Below, piece after piece: positions 50,323-58,651 of a stretch of 64,000 nucleotides of DNA. Below the pieces are notes generated by a model. It was given only the letters and a program-made list of their open reading frames with translations, did not search any database and had not been told where the DNA came from. Location: the NCBI GenBank assembly GCA_031272405.1, contig JAISTW010000047.1, forward strand, positions 1-64,000, read 5' to 3'. Position numbers and translations under genes: made by a program. The stretch is from Desulfovibrio sp. (GTDB lineage Bacteria; Desulfobacterota; Desulfovibrionia; Desulfovibrionales; Desulfovibrionaceae). Within the stretch, counting starts at the first letter, position 1, and every line of letters starts with the position of its first letter.

Positions 50323-51021
50323 TTATTGATACTGCCAGACGCCGTTTTCGTTAAAGGCGAATTCCACCTTGTAGTAACGGCTCAGGGCTTCGTTCTGCTT
50401 CAGGACAAGTCCCGGGGGGCGGGCGTTGTTATCTATGATGTAGATGTGCCCGTCAATGCGCACTGCCAGCAACATGTGCCCGACGCTGCCGTTTTCCGTA
50501 ACGATGACCAGGCGCATGTTTTCTGCGGCGAAGCCGTGCTCGCGCAGGACAAAATACTTGGCGATGGCGAAATCCTCGCAATCGCCCCGGGCGAGCCGCA
50601 AGCACGTGGCCGGTGCGGCCCATTTTTCCGGCACGCCGTACACTTCCTCGTCCGACGCGCCCTTGACCTGAAAGTTGATGAAACCGCTGATGGCGGAAAG
50701 TTGTTCCAGGGGTTTCATGCGCGGCAAGGCTGCTTCCAGATTGCGCCTGTTCTCCTGGGCGGTTTCCGGCAGGCGGCGCAGGGAGTCTTTTTCCTCGGCG
50801 GAATCACGGGCGTATTCGCTCAGAACTTCTTCCCACATTATAGCGTGGTGTCGCCAGGCCGGCGAGGCAAGGGCGGATGCTTCCAAGCGCGTTTCGCCGA
50901 GCAGCGTTTTCCATCCGTCCGTCTCGGCGGACCGCGCCGCCAGAGCATCCGTTGGCGTTGTCGTCACGCGCAACAACAGCCACAAAAACACAAGAAGCCG
51001 TCTCCACAGCGTCATGGTCAT
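50323..51021 (-). CDS. lapG: LapG-type periplasmic cysteine protease
   Basis: A 232-residue transglutaminase-like cysteine protease (DUF920/BTLCP). A signal peptide covers about residues 1-28. The catalytic triad is Cys148 (ARGDCEDFAIAKY), His182 (VGHMLLAV) and Asp197 (YIIDNNA), spaced as in LapG. In Pseudomonas, LapG cuts the N-terminus of the giant adhesin LapA at a di-alanine site to release the biofilm, unless LapD, a c-di-GMP receptor, sequesters it. A matching adhesin N-terminus with PAAG lies at the left edge of this window. No lapD is adjacent. The start overlaps the rnhA stop by 4 bases (ATGA). Confidence 0.9.
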   Translation of the reverse strand: MTMTLWRRLLVFLWLLLRVTTTPTDALAARSAETDGWKTLLGETRLEASALASPAWRHHAIMWEEVLSEYARDSAEEKDSLRRLPETAQENRRNLEAALPRMKPLEQLSAISGFINFQVKGASDEEVYGVPEKWAAPATCLRLARGDCEDFAIAKYFVLREHGFAAENMRLVIVTENGSVGHMLLAVRIDGHIYIIDNNARPPGLVLKQNEALSRYYKVEFAFNENGVWQYQ

Positions 51022-51500
51022 TGCCGCTCTTCTCCGTCCCAGCCGGCATCCTCGGGCAGATTGATCCCCCGCGCCGCCAGGCCTGCCAATTCGTCGCAGC
51101 GCGCGTTTTCCTCATGGCCAGCGTGGCCCCTGAGCCAGACAAAGCGCACCTGATGGCGGGTTAGCAGGGGCAGGAGCCTTTGCCACAAATCCACGTTTTT
51201 GACCGGCTTGTTGTCGGCTTTGCGCCAGTTTTTGGCCCGCCAGCTGTCCAGCCAGCCCTTTTCCACGGCATCGCGCACATAGCGGGAATCCGTATACAGG
51301 CTCACCCGGCAGGGCTCCCGGAGAGCGCCGAGACCTTCCAGCACGGCCATGATTTCCATGCGGTTGTTGGTCGTCAGCCTGAAGCCCCCGGTCAGTTCCC
51401 GGCGATGGGGGCTGCCCTCAAGACGCAGCAATGCCGCCCAGCCGCCGGGGCCGGGATTGCCGAGGCAGGCGCCGTCCGTGTGGATGACGACTTCTTTCAC
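51018..51500 (-). CDS. rnhA: Ribonuclease HI
   Basis: Degrades RNA in RNA-DNA hybrids. A 160-residue protein with the four metal-binding carboxylates Asp9 (HTDGACLGNPGPGGWA), Glu49 (NNRMEIMA), Asp71 (YTDSRYV) and Asp136 (RCDELA), plus the basic protrusion WRAKNWRKADNKPVKN. It starts 12 bases after the ahcY stop and overlaps lapG, giving an ahcY-rnhA-lapG-Gate protein order on one strand. Confidence 0.96.
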   Translation of the reverse strand: MKEVVIHTDGACLGNPGPGGWAALLRLEGSPHRRELTGGFRLTTNNRMEIMAVLEGLGALREPCRVSLYTDSRYVRDAVEKGWLDSWRAKNWRKADNKPVKNVDLWQRLLPLLTRHQVRFVWLRGHAGHEENARCDELAGLAARGINLPEDAGWDGEERQ

Positions 51501-51512
51501 AAAACGCCGCCG

Positions 51513-52937
51513 TCAGTATCTGTAGAGTTCCGACTTGTACGGGCCTTCAATCTTCACGCCGATATAGTTGGCCTGTTCCGGGGTCAGGCGCGTCAGTTTG
51601 ACGCCCAGGCGGGCCAGATGCAGGCGGGCGACCTCCTCGTCCAGTTCCTTGGGCAGGGTGTAGACCTTTTTCTCCATATGTTTGTCGCCCGCCAGAAGCA
51701 GTTGGGCCAGAGTCTGGTTGGTGAAGCTGTTGGACATGACGAAGCTGGAGTGTCCCGTGGCGCAGCCGAGGTTGACCAGGCGGCCTTCGGCCAGCACGAT
51801 GATGCTCCGGCCGGAGCGCAGCGTCCATTTGTCCACCTGAGGCTTGATGTTGACCTTGCTCACGCCCGGTGTCTTTTCCAGGTAGGCCATGTCGATCTCG
51901 TTGTCAAAGTGGCCGATGTTGCAGACGATGGCCTCGTTTTTCATGCCCTCCATGTGCGCGCCGGTTATGACGCGCAGATTGCCGGTGCAGGTGACGTAGA
52001 TGTCCGCTTCCGGCAGGGCGTCTTCCACAGTGACGACCTCAAAGCCCTCCATGGCCGCCTGCAGAGCGCAGATGGGGTCAATTTCGGTCACCAGCACCCG
52101 CGCGCCGAAACCGCGCATGGACTGGGCGCAGCCCTTGCCCACGTCGCCGTAGCCGACAACGCACACGCACTTGCCGGCCACCATGACGTCCGTCGCCCGC
52201 TTGATGCCGTCCGCCAGGGATTCCCGGCAGCCGTACAGATTGTCGAATTTTGACTTGGTGACCGAGTCATTGACGTTGATGGCCGGAAAGAGCAAACGCC
52301 CGGCCGCCTCAAGCTGATAGAGTCTGTGCACGCCGGTGGTGGTTTCCTCCGAAACGCCTTTCACCCGCGCGGCCACGGTCTGCCAGTGCTTCGGGTCTTC
52401 CTTGCGGCGCAGGGCCAGCCGTTCCAGGATGCAGGCCTCTTCCTTGTTGTCTGTGGGCTGCTCAAGCAGGGCCAGCTCCCTTTCCACGTCAACGCCTTTG
52501 TGTATGAGCAGCGTCGCGTCTCCGCCGTCGTCCACAATCAGGTCCGGGCCGGCGCCGTCCGGCCAGGTCAGGGCCATTTCCGTGCACCACCAGTAGTCCT
52601 CCAAACTTTCGCCCTTCCAGGCGAACACGGCGGCCAGGCCTTCTTTGGCGACGGCGGCGGCCGCGTGATCCTGGGTGGAGAATATGTTGCAGGAGGCCCA
52701 GCGCAAATCCGCGCCCAGGGCATGCAGCGTCTTGATGAGCATGGCCGTTTGTATGGTCATGTGCAATGAGCCGGTGACGCGCAGGCCTTTGAGGGGCTGC
52801 AGCGGTCCGTATTTTCTGATGCATTCCATGAGGCCGGGCATTTCACGTTCGGAAAGCTGCATTTCCTTGGCGCCGAAATCCGCCAGACCAATATCCGCCA
52901 CCTTGTACGGCAGGGTCAAATCCAGGGCTATTACCAT
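51513..52937 (-). CDS. ahcY: S-adenosylhomocysteine hydrolase
   Basis: Splits S-adenosylhomocysteine into homocysteine and adenosine with bound NAD. The 474-residue length is normal for the bacterial form with the extra insert. Family parts include [57 protein letters not shown] for NAD and a C-terminal KSELYRY containing the conserved Lys-x-x-x-Tyr that reaches the NAD of the neighbouring subunit. AAGGAGAC precedes the start. It probably heads the unit with rnhA and lapG. Confidence 0.98.
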   Translation of the reverse strand: MVIALDLTLPYKVADIGLADFGAKEMQLSEREMPGLMECIRKYGPLQPLKGLRVTGSLHMTIQTAMLIKTLHALGADLRWASCNIFSTQDHAAAAVAKEGLAAVFAWKGESLEDYWWCTEMALTWPDGAGPDLIVDDGGDATLLIHKGVDVERELALLEQPTDNKEEACILERLALRRKEDPKHWQTVAARVKGVSEETTTGVHRLYQLEAAGRLLFPAINVNDSVTKSKFDNLYGCRESLADGIKRATDVMVAGKCVCVVGYGDVGKGCAQSMRGFGARVLVTEIDPICALQAAMEGFEVVTVEDALPEADIYVTCTGNLRVITGAHMEGMKNEAIVCNIGHFDNEIDMAYLEKTPGVSKVNIKPQVDKWTLRSGRSIIVLAEGRLVNLGCATGHSSFVMSNSFTNQTLAQLLLAGDKHMEKKVYTLPKELDEEVARLHLARLGVKLTRLTPEQANYIGVKIEGPYKSELYRY

Positions 52938-53009
52938 ATCTCTTGTCTCCTTGCAGGAAATCCTGTATATTCGTGCCGGTTGCGGCGGATTCGCCGAACC
53001 TGCGCGTAT

Positions 53010-53038
53010 TGTTTACCAGTATTGAAGCCCTCGCACAA
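53010..53038 (-). promoter_or_regulatory. ahcY: Candidate ahcY promoter
   Basis: On the minus strand, TTGTGC (53033-53038), a 17-base spacer and TAAACA (53010-53015). Downstream in the leader is a short dyad, GGCGGATTCGCC. I looked for the SAH riboswitch consensus here and did not find it. Confidence 0.3.
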
Positions 53039-53064
53039 GCACAAATAAACGCGATATCCGAAAA

Positions 53065-53409
53065 ATGAAACCCACGCGCAAGCGCGCAAGACTGGAAGCC
53101 CCCGTCCCGGCCGCGGCCGTGTTGCAATCCGTGCTCAATGCGCTGGGCGCGAGTCCTGAACGGGCGCGGCTTTTCCATCTGTGGCAAAACTGGGATATGG
53201 TCATGGGGCCGGAACTGGCCTCTTTGGCCCTGCCCATGGGAGCGCGGGGGAACACGTTGCTTCTGGGCGCGCCGGACTCCATAGCCATTCAGGAACTGCA
53301 CCTGCAAAACGGGGAAATTCTGGAACGGGTCAACGCCTTTATGGAAAGTCCGTTTTTCAGGGCGGTCAACATCAGTTTGTGCCCGGGGCGGCCGACGTGT
53401 GGGGAATGA
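53065..53409 (+). CDS. DUF721/DciA-like protein
   Basis: A 114-residue small basic protein. The core HLWQNWDMVMGPELASLALP and LLLGAPDSIAIQELHLQNGEIL matches DUF721/DciA, with a helical N-terminus and a beta-alpha K-homology-like part. In other bacteria DciA loads the replicative helicase where DnaC/DnaI is absent. Here the evidence is family resemblance only. It is divergent from ahcY. The start codon follows an ATCCGAAAA leader with no strong ribosome site. Confidence 0.72.
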   Translation: MKPTRKRARLEAPVPAAAVLQSVLNALGASPERARLFHLWQNWDMVMGPELASLALPMGARGNTLLLGAPDSIAIQELHLQNGEILERVNAFMESPFFRAVNISLCPGRPTCGE

Positions 53410-53728
53410 GAGCGGCAGTCGAAGCACAAGACATATTTTTAAAAAATACAACTGGATAACCATGTTAAAGCGTTGCTTTTCAAGAAAAACTTTAAAACCG
53501 CAATGCGTATTTTACTCAAGATTTTCGTGAGAACCGCAAAAAAAACTCTAGAGACTGAAAAAAATTTTATCAGTTATTTTATATAATTGTAAAAAATTTT
53601 AAATTTTTCTCATGCGAACTTGTTGTTTTTGGGCTGCGGTTCTTGACAAGCCTTGCCCGCTGGTGCTAGCTTGTGCCCGTACCTGCAACCCCTCGGGCGC
53701 ACAAAGCGCCATTGCGGCGGAGGAGTCA
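53410..53728 (+). promoter_or_regulatory. AT-rich gene-free stretch with a promoter near its right end
   Basis: A 319-base stretch with no credible gene. The part from 53440 to 53615 is very AT-rich, with A/T runs and a self-complementary AAAATTTTAAATTTTT segment near 53593. It could act as an UP element or be bound by a nucleoid protein. Then TTGACA (53643-53648), an 18-base spacer and TAGCTT (53667-53672) form a promoter for the next gene. Confidence 0.5.
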
Positions 53729-54103
53729 ATGAGTTCTGAAAAAAATATGGAAACCATCTGTCTGAAGCATGACAACGGCGTGGACATGGAGTTCCGCGGG
53801 CGGCTTTTCTCGGAATGCTCCTGGTATGACGAGGAAAATGCCTACACGCTTCAGAAGCTCTATGTTACGGACAATAACGAACAGGTTTATTATATTGTGC
53901 GTAAACACGGCGACGATCACAGCCGCCATGCCTACCGACTGGCCGTGGAGGGCGAGTCCTGCCGCATATTCAACGGCACCTTGGAGATAAGCCTGGATTT
54001 TGACTCCCTCATGCTGGCCGTGCGCGGCATCTGCGGCATGGCGGACGGAGACCTGCCCACGCTTTCCCAGGTTGGGGACATGCTCAAAGCCGCGAACACC
54101 TGA
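53729..54103 (+). CDS. Protein of unknown function (124 aa)
   Basis: I do not recognise this family. GGAGG lies 5 bases upstream of ATG 53729, and a promoter is visible 60-80 bases upstream. The frame is open back to 53612, but that part has no ribosome site. The product is acidic (MSSEKNMETICLKHDNGVDM) and mixed alpha/beta. The N-terminal half is strand-rich (VYYIVRKHGDDHSRHAYRL) and the C-terminal third helical. There is no signal or membrane segment. It is monocistronic and convergent with the next gene. Confidence 0.68.
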   Translation: MSSEKNMETICLKHDNGVDMEFRGRLFSECSWYDEENAYTLQKLYVTDNNEQVYYIVRKHGDDHSRHAYRLAVEGESCRIFNGTLEISLDFDSLMLAVRGICGMADGDLPTLSQVGDMLKAANT

Positions 54104-54134
54104 TTTTCGTCTCGTCCCATCAGTTCGCGCCGCG

Positions 54135-55022
54135 TCACGCCGTTTCCCGCGGTGTCGCCTTTTTCGTTTCTTCCGCCGTTGGCCGCAGAAAATAGTTCGT
54201 CACCCAGGTCAGCCCCAGCACATACAGCGCGGCGACAATGCTGACCACGGTATCCCAGGGCTGCTCCGCGGACAGGGCAAGGCGCATGAGCAGCGTGCCG
54301 ATGACAAAGCCGGAATTGCGGAAAACCGCCTGAAAGGCCGGCATATAGCGCTGGGCGATGAGCACCAGGGCGATATCGGCAAAAATAAGCACCGTGTAGA
54401 TGACTTCAAAAAACGTGTGCCCCGCGCCCTCCAGAAATATCATCCGCGCGTCGCGCACCATGAAGCCGAAAAAAATCACGAAGAGGCTCAGGGAGAGCAG
54501 TTTTTTGCTCATGACGTAGCGCATGCGCATTTCCGGCTTCTGGATGAAGCGCTGCGGCCTGACCATGCGCATATACACGCACAGGCAGGCGAAAACGCAC
54601 AGCGCGCCGAAGCCGGAAAGAGCTATGTAGAGAATGGGCTGAAGATTGCCGGCCACGGTGACGGGTTCGGGCAGCGCGGAAAGCTCCTTGAAGGCGTTGC
54701 GCAGGAGAATCAGGGTGAGTATCTCGAACTGTTTCCCGACGGAACGGGAAATGGAGCTGGAAATGGAAAAAATGAGACTCATCACCTCCAGTCCCAGAAT
54801 CAGGGTAAAGGCAAGATGTATGGCGGCGAAGTGGCTCAACGGCGTGTGCTGGGCCAGCGCCGGCGGCAAAAGACGGCATCGGTTCAGTTCTATGCCGATC
54901 AGGGCGAAAATGTATACCCATAAAATCAGAAGGGCCACCCGGCGCTGGGTGCCGGGCCTTTCCCAGGTCTGGTGCATCCAGTCGAAAACGTCCGTCAGCG
55001 GTTGCAGTTTGTCTATAATCAT
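54135..55022 (-). CDS. Membrane protein of unknown function
   Basis: A 295-residue protein with about six or seven hydrophobic segments and basic, short N- and C-termini. AGAAGGAGAG precedes ATG 55022 by 9 bases. The segment LGLEVMSLIFSISSSISRSV and the Arg-rich loop RMVRPQRFIQKPEMRMRYVM are its most distinctive parts. I do not recognise a characterised family. No nucleotide-binding or substrate motif is visible. It is divergent from the WsaF-like glycosyltransferase gene, with 66 bases between them. Confidence 0.75.
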   Translation of the reverse strand: MIIDKLQPLTDVFDWMHQTWERPGTQRRVALLILWVYIFALIGIELNRCRLLPPALAQHTPLSHFAAIHLAFTLILGLEVMSLIFSISSSISRSVGKQFEILTLILLRNAFKELSALPEPVTVAGNLQPILYIALSGFGALCVFACLCVYMRMVRPQRFIQKPEMRMRYVMSKKLLSLSLFVIFFGFMVRDARMIFLEGAGHTFFEVIYTVLIFADIALVLIAQRYMPAFQAVFRNSGFVIGTLLMRLALSAEQPWDTVVSIVAALYVLGLTWVTNYFLRPTAEETKKATPRETA

Positions 55023-55088
55023 GGGCGGGTCTCTCCTTCTCTCTATAAATCAATTTACAACCTTTGCAAATATCTTTATACAGCGCGC

Positions 55089-56228
55089 ATGGAGCCGATT
55101 GTTTTTTCGACGGACGACGCGGCAAGTCGCCTGAATGTCATCCTGCCCGGCCTGGGGCGGGACGCGGCTTTCGGCGGCATGACCTCGGCTTTGGAGCTGG
55201 CCCGGCACCTGGCGCCGAACTACGACCGGTTGCGCTTCGTCTCCCTGTACGAGGACGCGGCGCGTTTTTCAGGCGACGAAAGCCTTGATCCGATCATCAG
55301 GGCCGGCCAATGTTTTTACGCAGCCTCGGGGGAACCGCTGCCCTGCAATGCCGGGGACGTTTTTCTGGTGACGTACTGGCCCGGTTTCGCCTTCTGGGAG
55401 GCGACGCACCGGGCCCGGCTTCAGCGCGGGCTGCCGCCGCTGCCCTTTTACTATTTCATTCAGGATTACGAGCCCTCCTTCGCTCCCTTCGGGGTCAAAC
55501 ACGCCCTGTGCCTCAAAACGTACGCCGCGGGCGAGCTGACCCGCGCCGTCATCAATTCCGGCTGGCTGGCCGAACACCTGAAGTTGCGCGGGCACAATTT
55601 CGCGCGGGAATACGTGCTCACCCCTTCCCTGAACCCCGACATCGCCGCCTGGCTGAACAGGGTCGGCTTTCGCCTGCCGCCCAAGGACGACGAGCGGACG
55701 ATAATCCTTTTCTACGGCCGTCCGGGATTGGCCCGCAACTGTTTTGAACTCGGGCTGGAGACTCTGTCCCGTTTTTTCGCCGATCTTCCGCCGTCGGGCA
55801 GGCGGCGTTTTCAGGCTCTTTCCGCCGGTCTGCCCCACGATGATGTGCCCCTGGCCGGGGGAGCGACGCTGAAAAGCCTGGGCCGCCTGCCCATTGACGA
55901 TTACATCGCCCTGCTCGCAAGGGCGCATGTGGGGCTTTCGCTTATGATATCGCCTCATCCTTCGTATCCACCGTTGGAAATGGCCCTTTTCGGCATGCCT
56001 ACCGTAACCACCGATTACGGCGTCAAAAAAATGGGGCGCGCCCATCACCTTTTGCTGTCCGCGGCCTGGCCCGATGTGGACGAACTCCTGCCCCTGCTGC
56101 GGCAGGCCGTTGCCCGGGCGCAGAAGCTCAAGCCCGTCGCCTGCCGGGCCGTCATGCCCTCTGTTTTAAGCAGATTGGGCTGGGCGGAGAATTTCGCTTC
56201 TCTGGGCATTGAGCCCATCAGGCCCTGA
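55089..56228 (+). CDS. WsaF-like glycosyltransferase
   Basis: A 379-residue cytoplasmic protein from MEPIVFSTDD (ATG 55089); the frame is open to 54972 but that part overlaps the divergent gene. It has the two-Rossmann GT-B layout. The N-terminal domain has NVILPGLGRDAAFGGMTSAL and FYYFIQDYEPSFAPFG, the latter characteristic of WsaF-type rhamnosyltransferases. The C-terminal donor domain has ILFYGRPGLARNCFELGL and HPSYPPLEMALFGMPTVTT. It probably adds a sugar to a cell-surface glycan. It is 14 bases before a sulfotransferase gene and likely co-transcribed with it. Confidence 0.82.
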   Translation: MEPIVFSTDDAASRLNVILPGLGRDAAFGGMTSALELARHLAPNYDRLRFVSLYEDAARFSGDESLDPIIRAGQCFYAASGEPLPCNAGDVFLVTYWPGFAFWEATHRARLQRGLPPLPFYYFIQDYEPSFAPFGVKHALCLKTYAAGELTRAVINSGWLAEHLKLRGHNFAREYVLTPSLNPDIAAWLNRVGFRLPPKDDERTIILFYGRPGLARNCFELGLETLSRFFADLPPSGRRRFQALSAGLPHDDVPLAGGATLKSLGRLPIDDYIALLARAHVGLSLMISPHPSYPPLEMALFGMPTVTTDYGVKKMGRAHHLLLSAAWPDVDELLPLLRQAVARAQKLKPVACRAVMPSVLSRLGWAENFASLGIEPIRP

Positions 56229-56242
56229 ACTTGAACAAAAAC

Positions 56243-57100
56243 ATGCCGCCCGACACCGCCTTTTTCCTGCACATTCCGCGCACGGCGGGCACCACGCTGA
56301 ACAGCGTCCTCACAGCCAACTACGCGCCGGAAGAGGTGCTTTCCGTCTACGACAAGGATGACTACAAGGCGCACCGGGCACATTCCCCGGCGGAATTGGC
56401 CAAAATCCGCCTCATCCAGGGCCATCTGCTGCTGCCGCGCTTCGATCCCCCCGGCATATACGGCCTTGACGTGCGGGTGTTCACATTCGTGCGCGAACCC
56501 GTGAGCCGTCTTGTCTCCGAATACCTCTTCCTGAAAAGCTGGAAGGCGAATCACCTGTACGCGTACCTGCATGAACAGTCCGTCTCTTTTCGCCGCTACA
56601 TCGAGAGCGACGACAAAAGGCTGCGCTACAGGGGCAAGAATTTCATGACCCGCTGCATTTCCGGCCTGTCCACAGGCGACAGGGCCTATCCGGCCAGGGC
56701 CGTGGCCCGGGCCAAACAACATCTGGAGAAGGTTTTTGGCTTTGTGGGCATTCAGGAGCGTTTTCCCGAAAGCCTGCTTTTGCTCGGCGATTTCCTGCCG
56801 CTCAGGACTTTGTTTCACGAGCGGCGCAATACGCTGGAAGGGCAGGCCAGGGAAGAAATTTCGCGGGAGGATCTGGACGTGGCCCGGGAGCGCAATCAGG
56901 GCGACGCCGAAGTCTACGCCTTCGCCTGCGGCCTGTTTTCGGAGCGGGTCGCCGCGGCCGGGCCCGGTTTCGCTGAACGGGTGCGCCGTTTTTTGTTTTT
57001 GAACGACAAATACCGGAAGATGTCGGCTCTGCTCATGCGTTCGACAGCGGCGCGGGACACGGGGCCGATTGGCCTGCCCAAGGAAAGCCTGTGGCGCTAG
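56243..57100 (+). CDS. Sulfotransferase (family 2 type)
   Basis: A 285-residue enzyme that probably transfers sulfate from PAPS to a glycan. The PAPS 5'-phosphosulfate loop is FFLHIPRTAGTTLNS near the N-terminus, and the 3'-phosphate site is FTFVREPVSRLVSEYLF. I took ATG 56243; a TTG at 56231 would add four residues, and neither has a clear ribosome site. It lies between the WsaF-like glycosyltransferase and the SGNH/nucleotidyltransferase fusion on the same strand. The acceptor is unknown; the context points to a surface polysaccharide. Confidence 0.85.
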   Translation: MPPDTAFFLHIPRTAGTTLNSVLTANYAPEEVLSVYDKDDYKAHRAHSPAELAKIRLIQGHLLLPRFDPPGIYGLDVRVFTFVREPVSRLVSEYLFLKSWKANHLYAYLHEQSVSFRRYIESDDKRLRYRGKNFMTRCISGLSTGDRAYPARAVARAKQHLEKVFGFVGIQERFPESLLLLGDFLPLRTLFHERRNTLEGQAREEISREDLDVARERNQGDAEVYAFACGLFSERVAAAGPGFAERVRRFLFLNDKYRKMSALLMRSTAARDTGPIGLPKESLWR

Positions 57101-57158
57101 ACGAGTGGATCAAGGGCAAAATGCTCCGTGGGGACGTAAGCCAGGAGGATGGGTTTTC

Positions 57159-58625
57159 ATGAGTCGGGAATATTTGTACCGTCTGCTGTTCGACAAGATA
57201 AAATCGTCGGGCGCTTGCCTGATACTGATCAAAATCCTTGATCCGGCCTACAGGATCGAGCATCCATCCGAGCATGAAAAAATTTTGAAACTGGAGGAGC
57301 GCAATTGCCGCCATTACAGAAACAGGGCGCATATTGCGGAGCTGATGCGGTTTTATGACGATGAATACTGCCAACATTATTCCGGGGACACCGTCTACCG
57401 CGTGTACCGCGACACGCCGCCGGCCTGCAGGCGCGACGGCGTCATCCTGAATGCGGACCATGCCTCGGAACATATCAACATCATGAACGGGTACAGGATA
57501 ACGCCCGACATGCCGGATGAATACGACAACGACATCTACCTGTTCGGAAACTGCTGGGCCTTCGGCGCCTGCGCCGAAGACAGGTTTACCGTCGCGGGAT
57601 TCCTGCAGAAATTTCTGAACGAACGCTGCTTGACAAAGAAATTCCGCGTCAGAAACGCCGCCACAAGATATCCCTTTGAGGAAAGCATGATTCAGGCTCT
57701 CAGCCACCATTACAGTTTCAACAGGGGGGACATGGCGGTATTCATCTCCCATGATATTGACGACAGGGCTGTAGCGGACGATATTCTGAAAAAGTTTAAC
57801 TTCACGGATGCGGATTTTCTGCAATTCTACGATTTGTCTGGAATTTTCGAGCGCCCGCACGAGCACGGCGAACTGTTTCTGGACAGGGCGCATACGAATC
57901 ACCGCGGCTACAGAATCGTCGCATCGGCTCTGCTTCAGATCATACTGAGGCCGGCCGGGGAAAGCAAAGCCGCGCTGCCGGATATTTCGGGCGAGCTGGC
58001 GAAGTATGTGCGCTACCTGAAACATATCGCCCAAAAAAGAAAGGGCGGGGACGGCGTGGCCGGCTGCATCGTCATGAACTGCAACCCCTTTACCCGCGGG
58101 CACATGCGCCTGATACAGGAAGCCCTGAAACAATGCGGTTTTCTGTATGTCTTTGTCGTGGACGAGAACAAATCTTTTTTCAGTTTCGACGAACGCCTCA
58201 AAATGGTGAAGGAAGCCTGCAAAAACGAGAAAAATATCAGTATACTGCCCACGGGGAAAATGATTTTGTCCGCCGACACGTTTTCCGAATATTTCACCAA
58301 GGAAGAAGCGCAGGATGTAAACATTGACGCCGCCCTTGACCTGGAAATATTCGCCGGGATTGTGGCGCCGATTCTGGGTCTTAAAAAACGCTTCGCCGGA
58401 AGCGAGCCGTTCTGCAACATCACGCGGCAATATAACGCCGAGATGAGAAGAATATTGCCCCAATACGGCGTGGAATTTGTGGAAATGCCGAGGGAAAAAT
58501 CCGGCGATCGGGAAATAAGCGCATCGGAGGCTCGTCAATGCCTGCTGGAAAAGAATCTTGAAAGACTCAGGGAGCTTGTTCCACAGTCCACCTACGAAAT
58601 TCTGGCGGCCAATGGTCACGTCTGA
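57159..58625 (+). CDS. SGNH-like domain fused to citrate-lyase-ligase-like nucleotidyltransferase
   Basis: A 488-residue protein. AGGAGG at 57143-57148 supports ATG 57159. The N-terminal 80 residues are helical and unassigned. Residues of about 110-285 look like an SGNH hydrolase: block I is LFGNCWAFGACAEDRFT, with Asn-Cys where Asp-Ser is usual, and the last block is LDRAHTNHRGYRI with Asp-x-x-His. Residues of about 320-488 resemble the C-terminal domain of citrate lyase ligase, an adenylyltransferase: NCNPFTRGHMRLI (the T/HxGH motif) and ISASEARQ (the ISxSxxR motif). No citrate lyase genes are near. Local base composition is lower in GC than the genes around it, hinting at transfer. I infer activation or attachment of a small acid to a glycan, but the function is unknown. 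Confidence 0.78.
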   Translation: MSREYLYRLLFDKIKSSGACLILIKILDPAYRIEHPSEHEKILKLEERNCRHYRNRAHIAELMRFYDDEYCQHYSGDTVYRVYRDTPPACRRDGVILNADHASEHINIMNGYRITPDMPDEYDNDIYLFGNCWAFGACAEDRFTVAGFLQKFLNERCLTKKFRVRNAATRYPFEESMIQALSHHYSFNRGDMAVFISHDIDDRAVADDILKKFNFTDADFLQFYDLSGIFERPHEHGELFLDRAHTNHRGYRIVASALLQIILRPAGESKAALPDISGELAKYVRYLKHIAQKRKGGDGVAGCIVMNCNPFTRGHMRLIQEALKQCGFLYVFVVDENKSFFSFDERLKMVKEACKNEKNISILPTGKMILSADTFSEYFTKEEAQDVNIDAALDLEIFAGIVAPILGLKKRFAGSEPFCNITRQYNAEMRRILPQYGVEFVEMPREKSGDREISASEARQCLLEKNLERLRELVPQSTYEILAANGHV

Positions 58626-58651
58626 GCCGGGGGCCGGCCGCGCGCCGCGTT

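Noticed and set aside
52938-53064. Possible SAH riboswitch upstream of ahcY
   Set aside because: The leader has a small GC dyad but not the conserved pseudoknot core of the SAH element, and the space is short.
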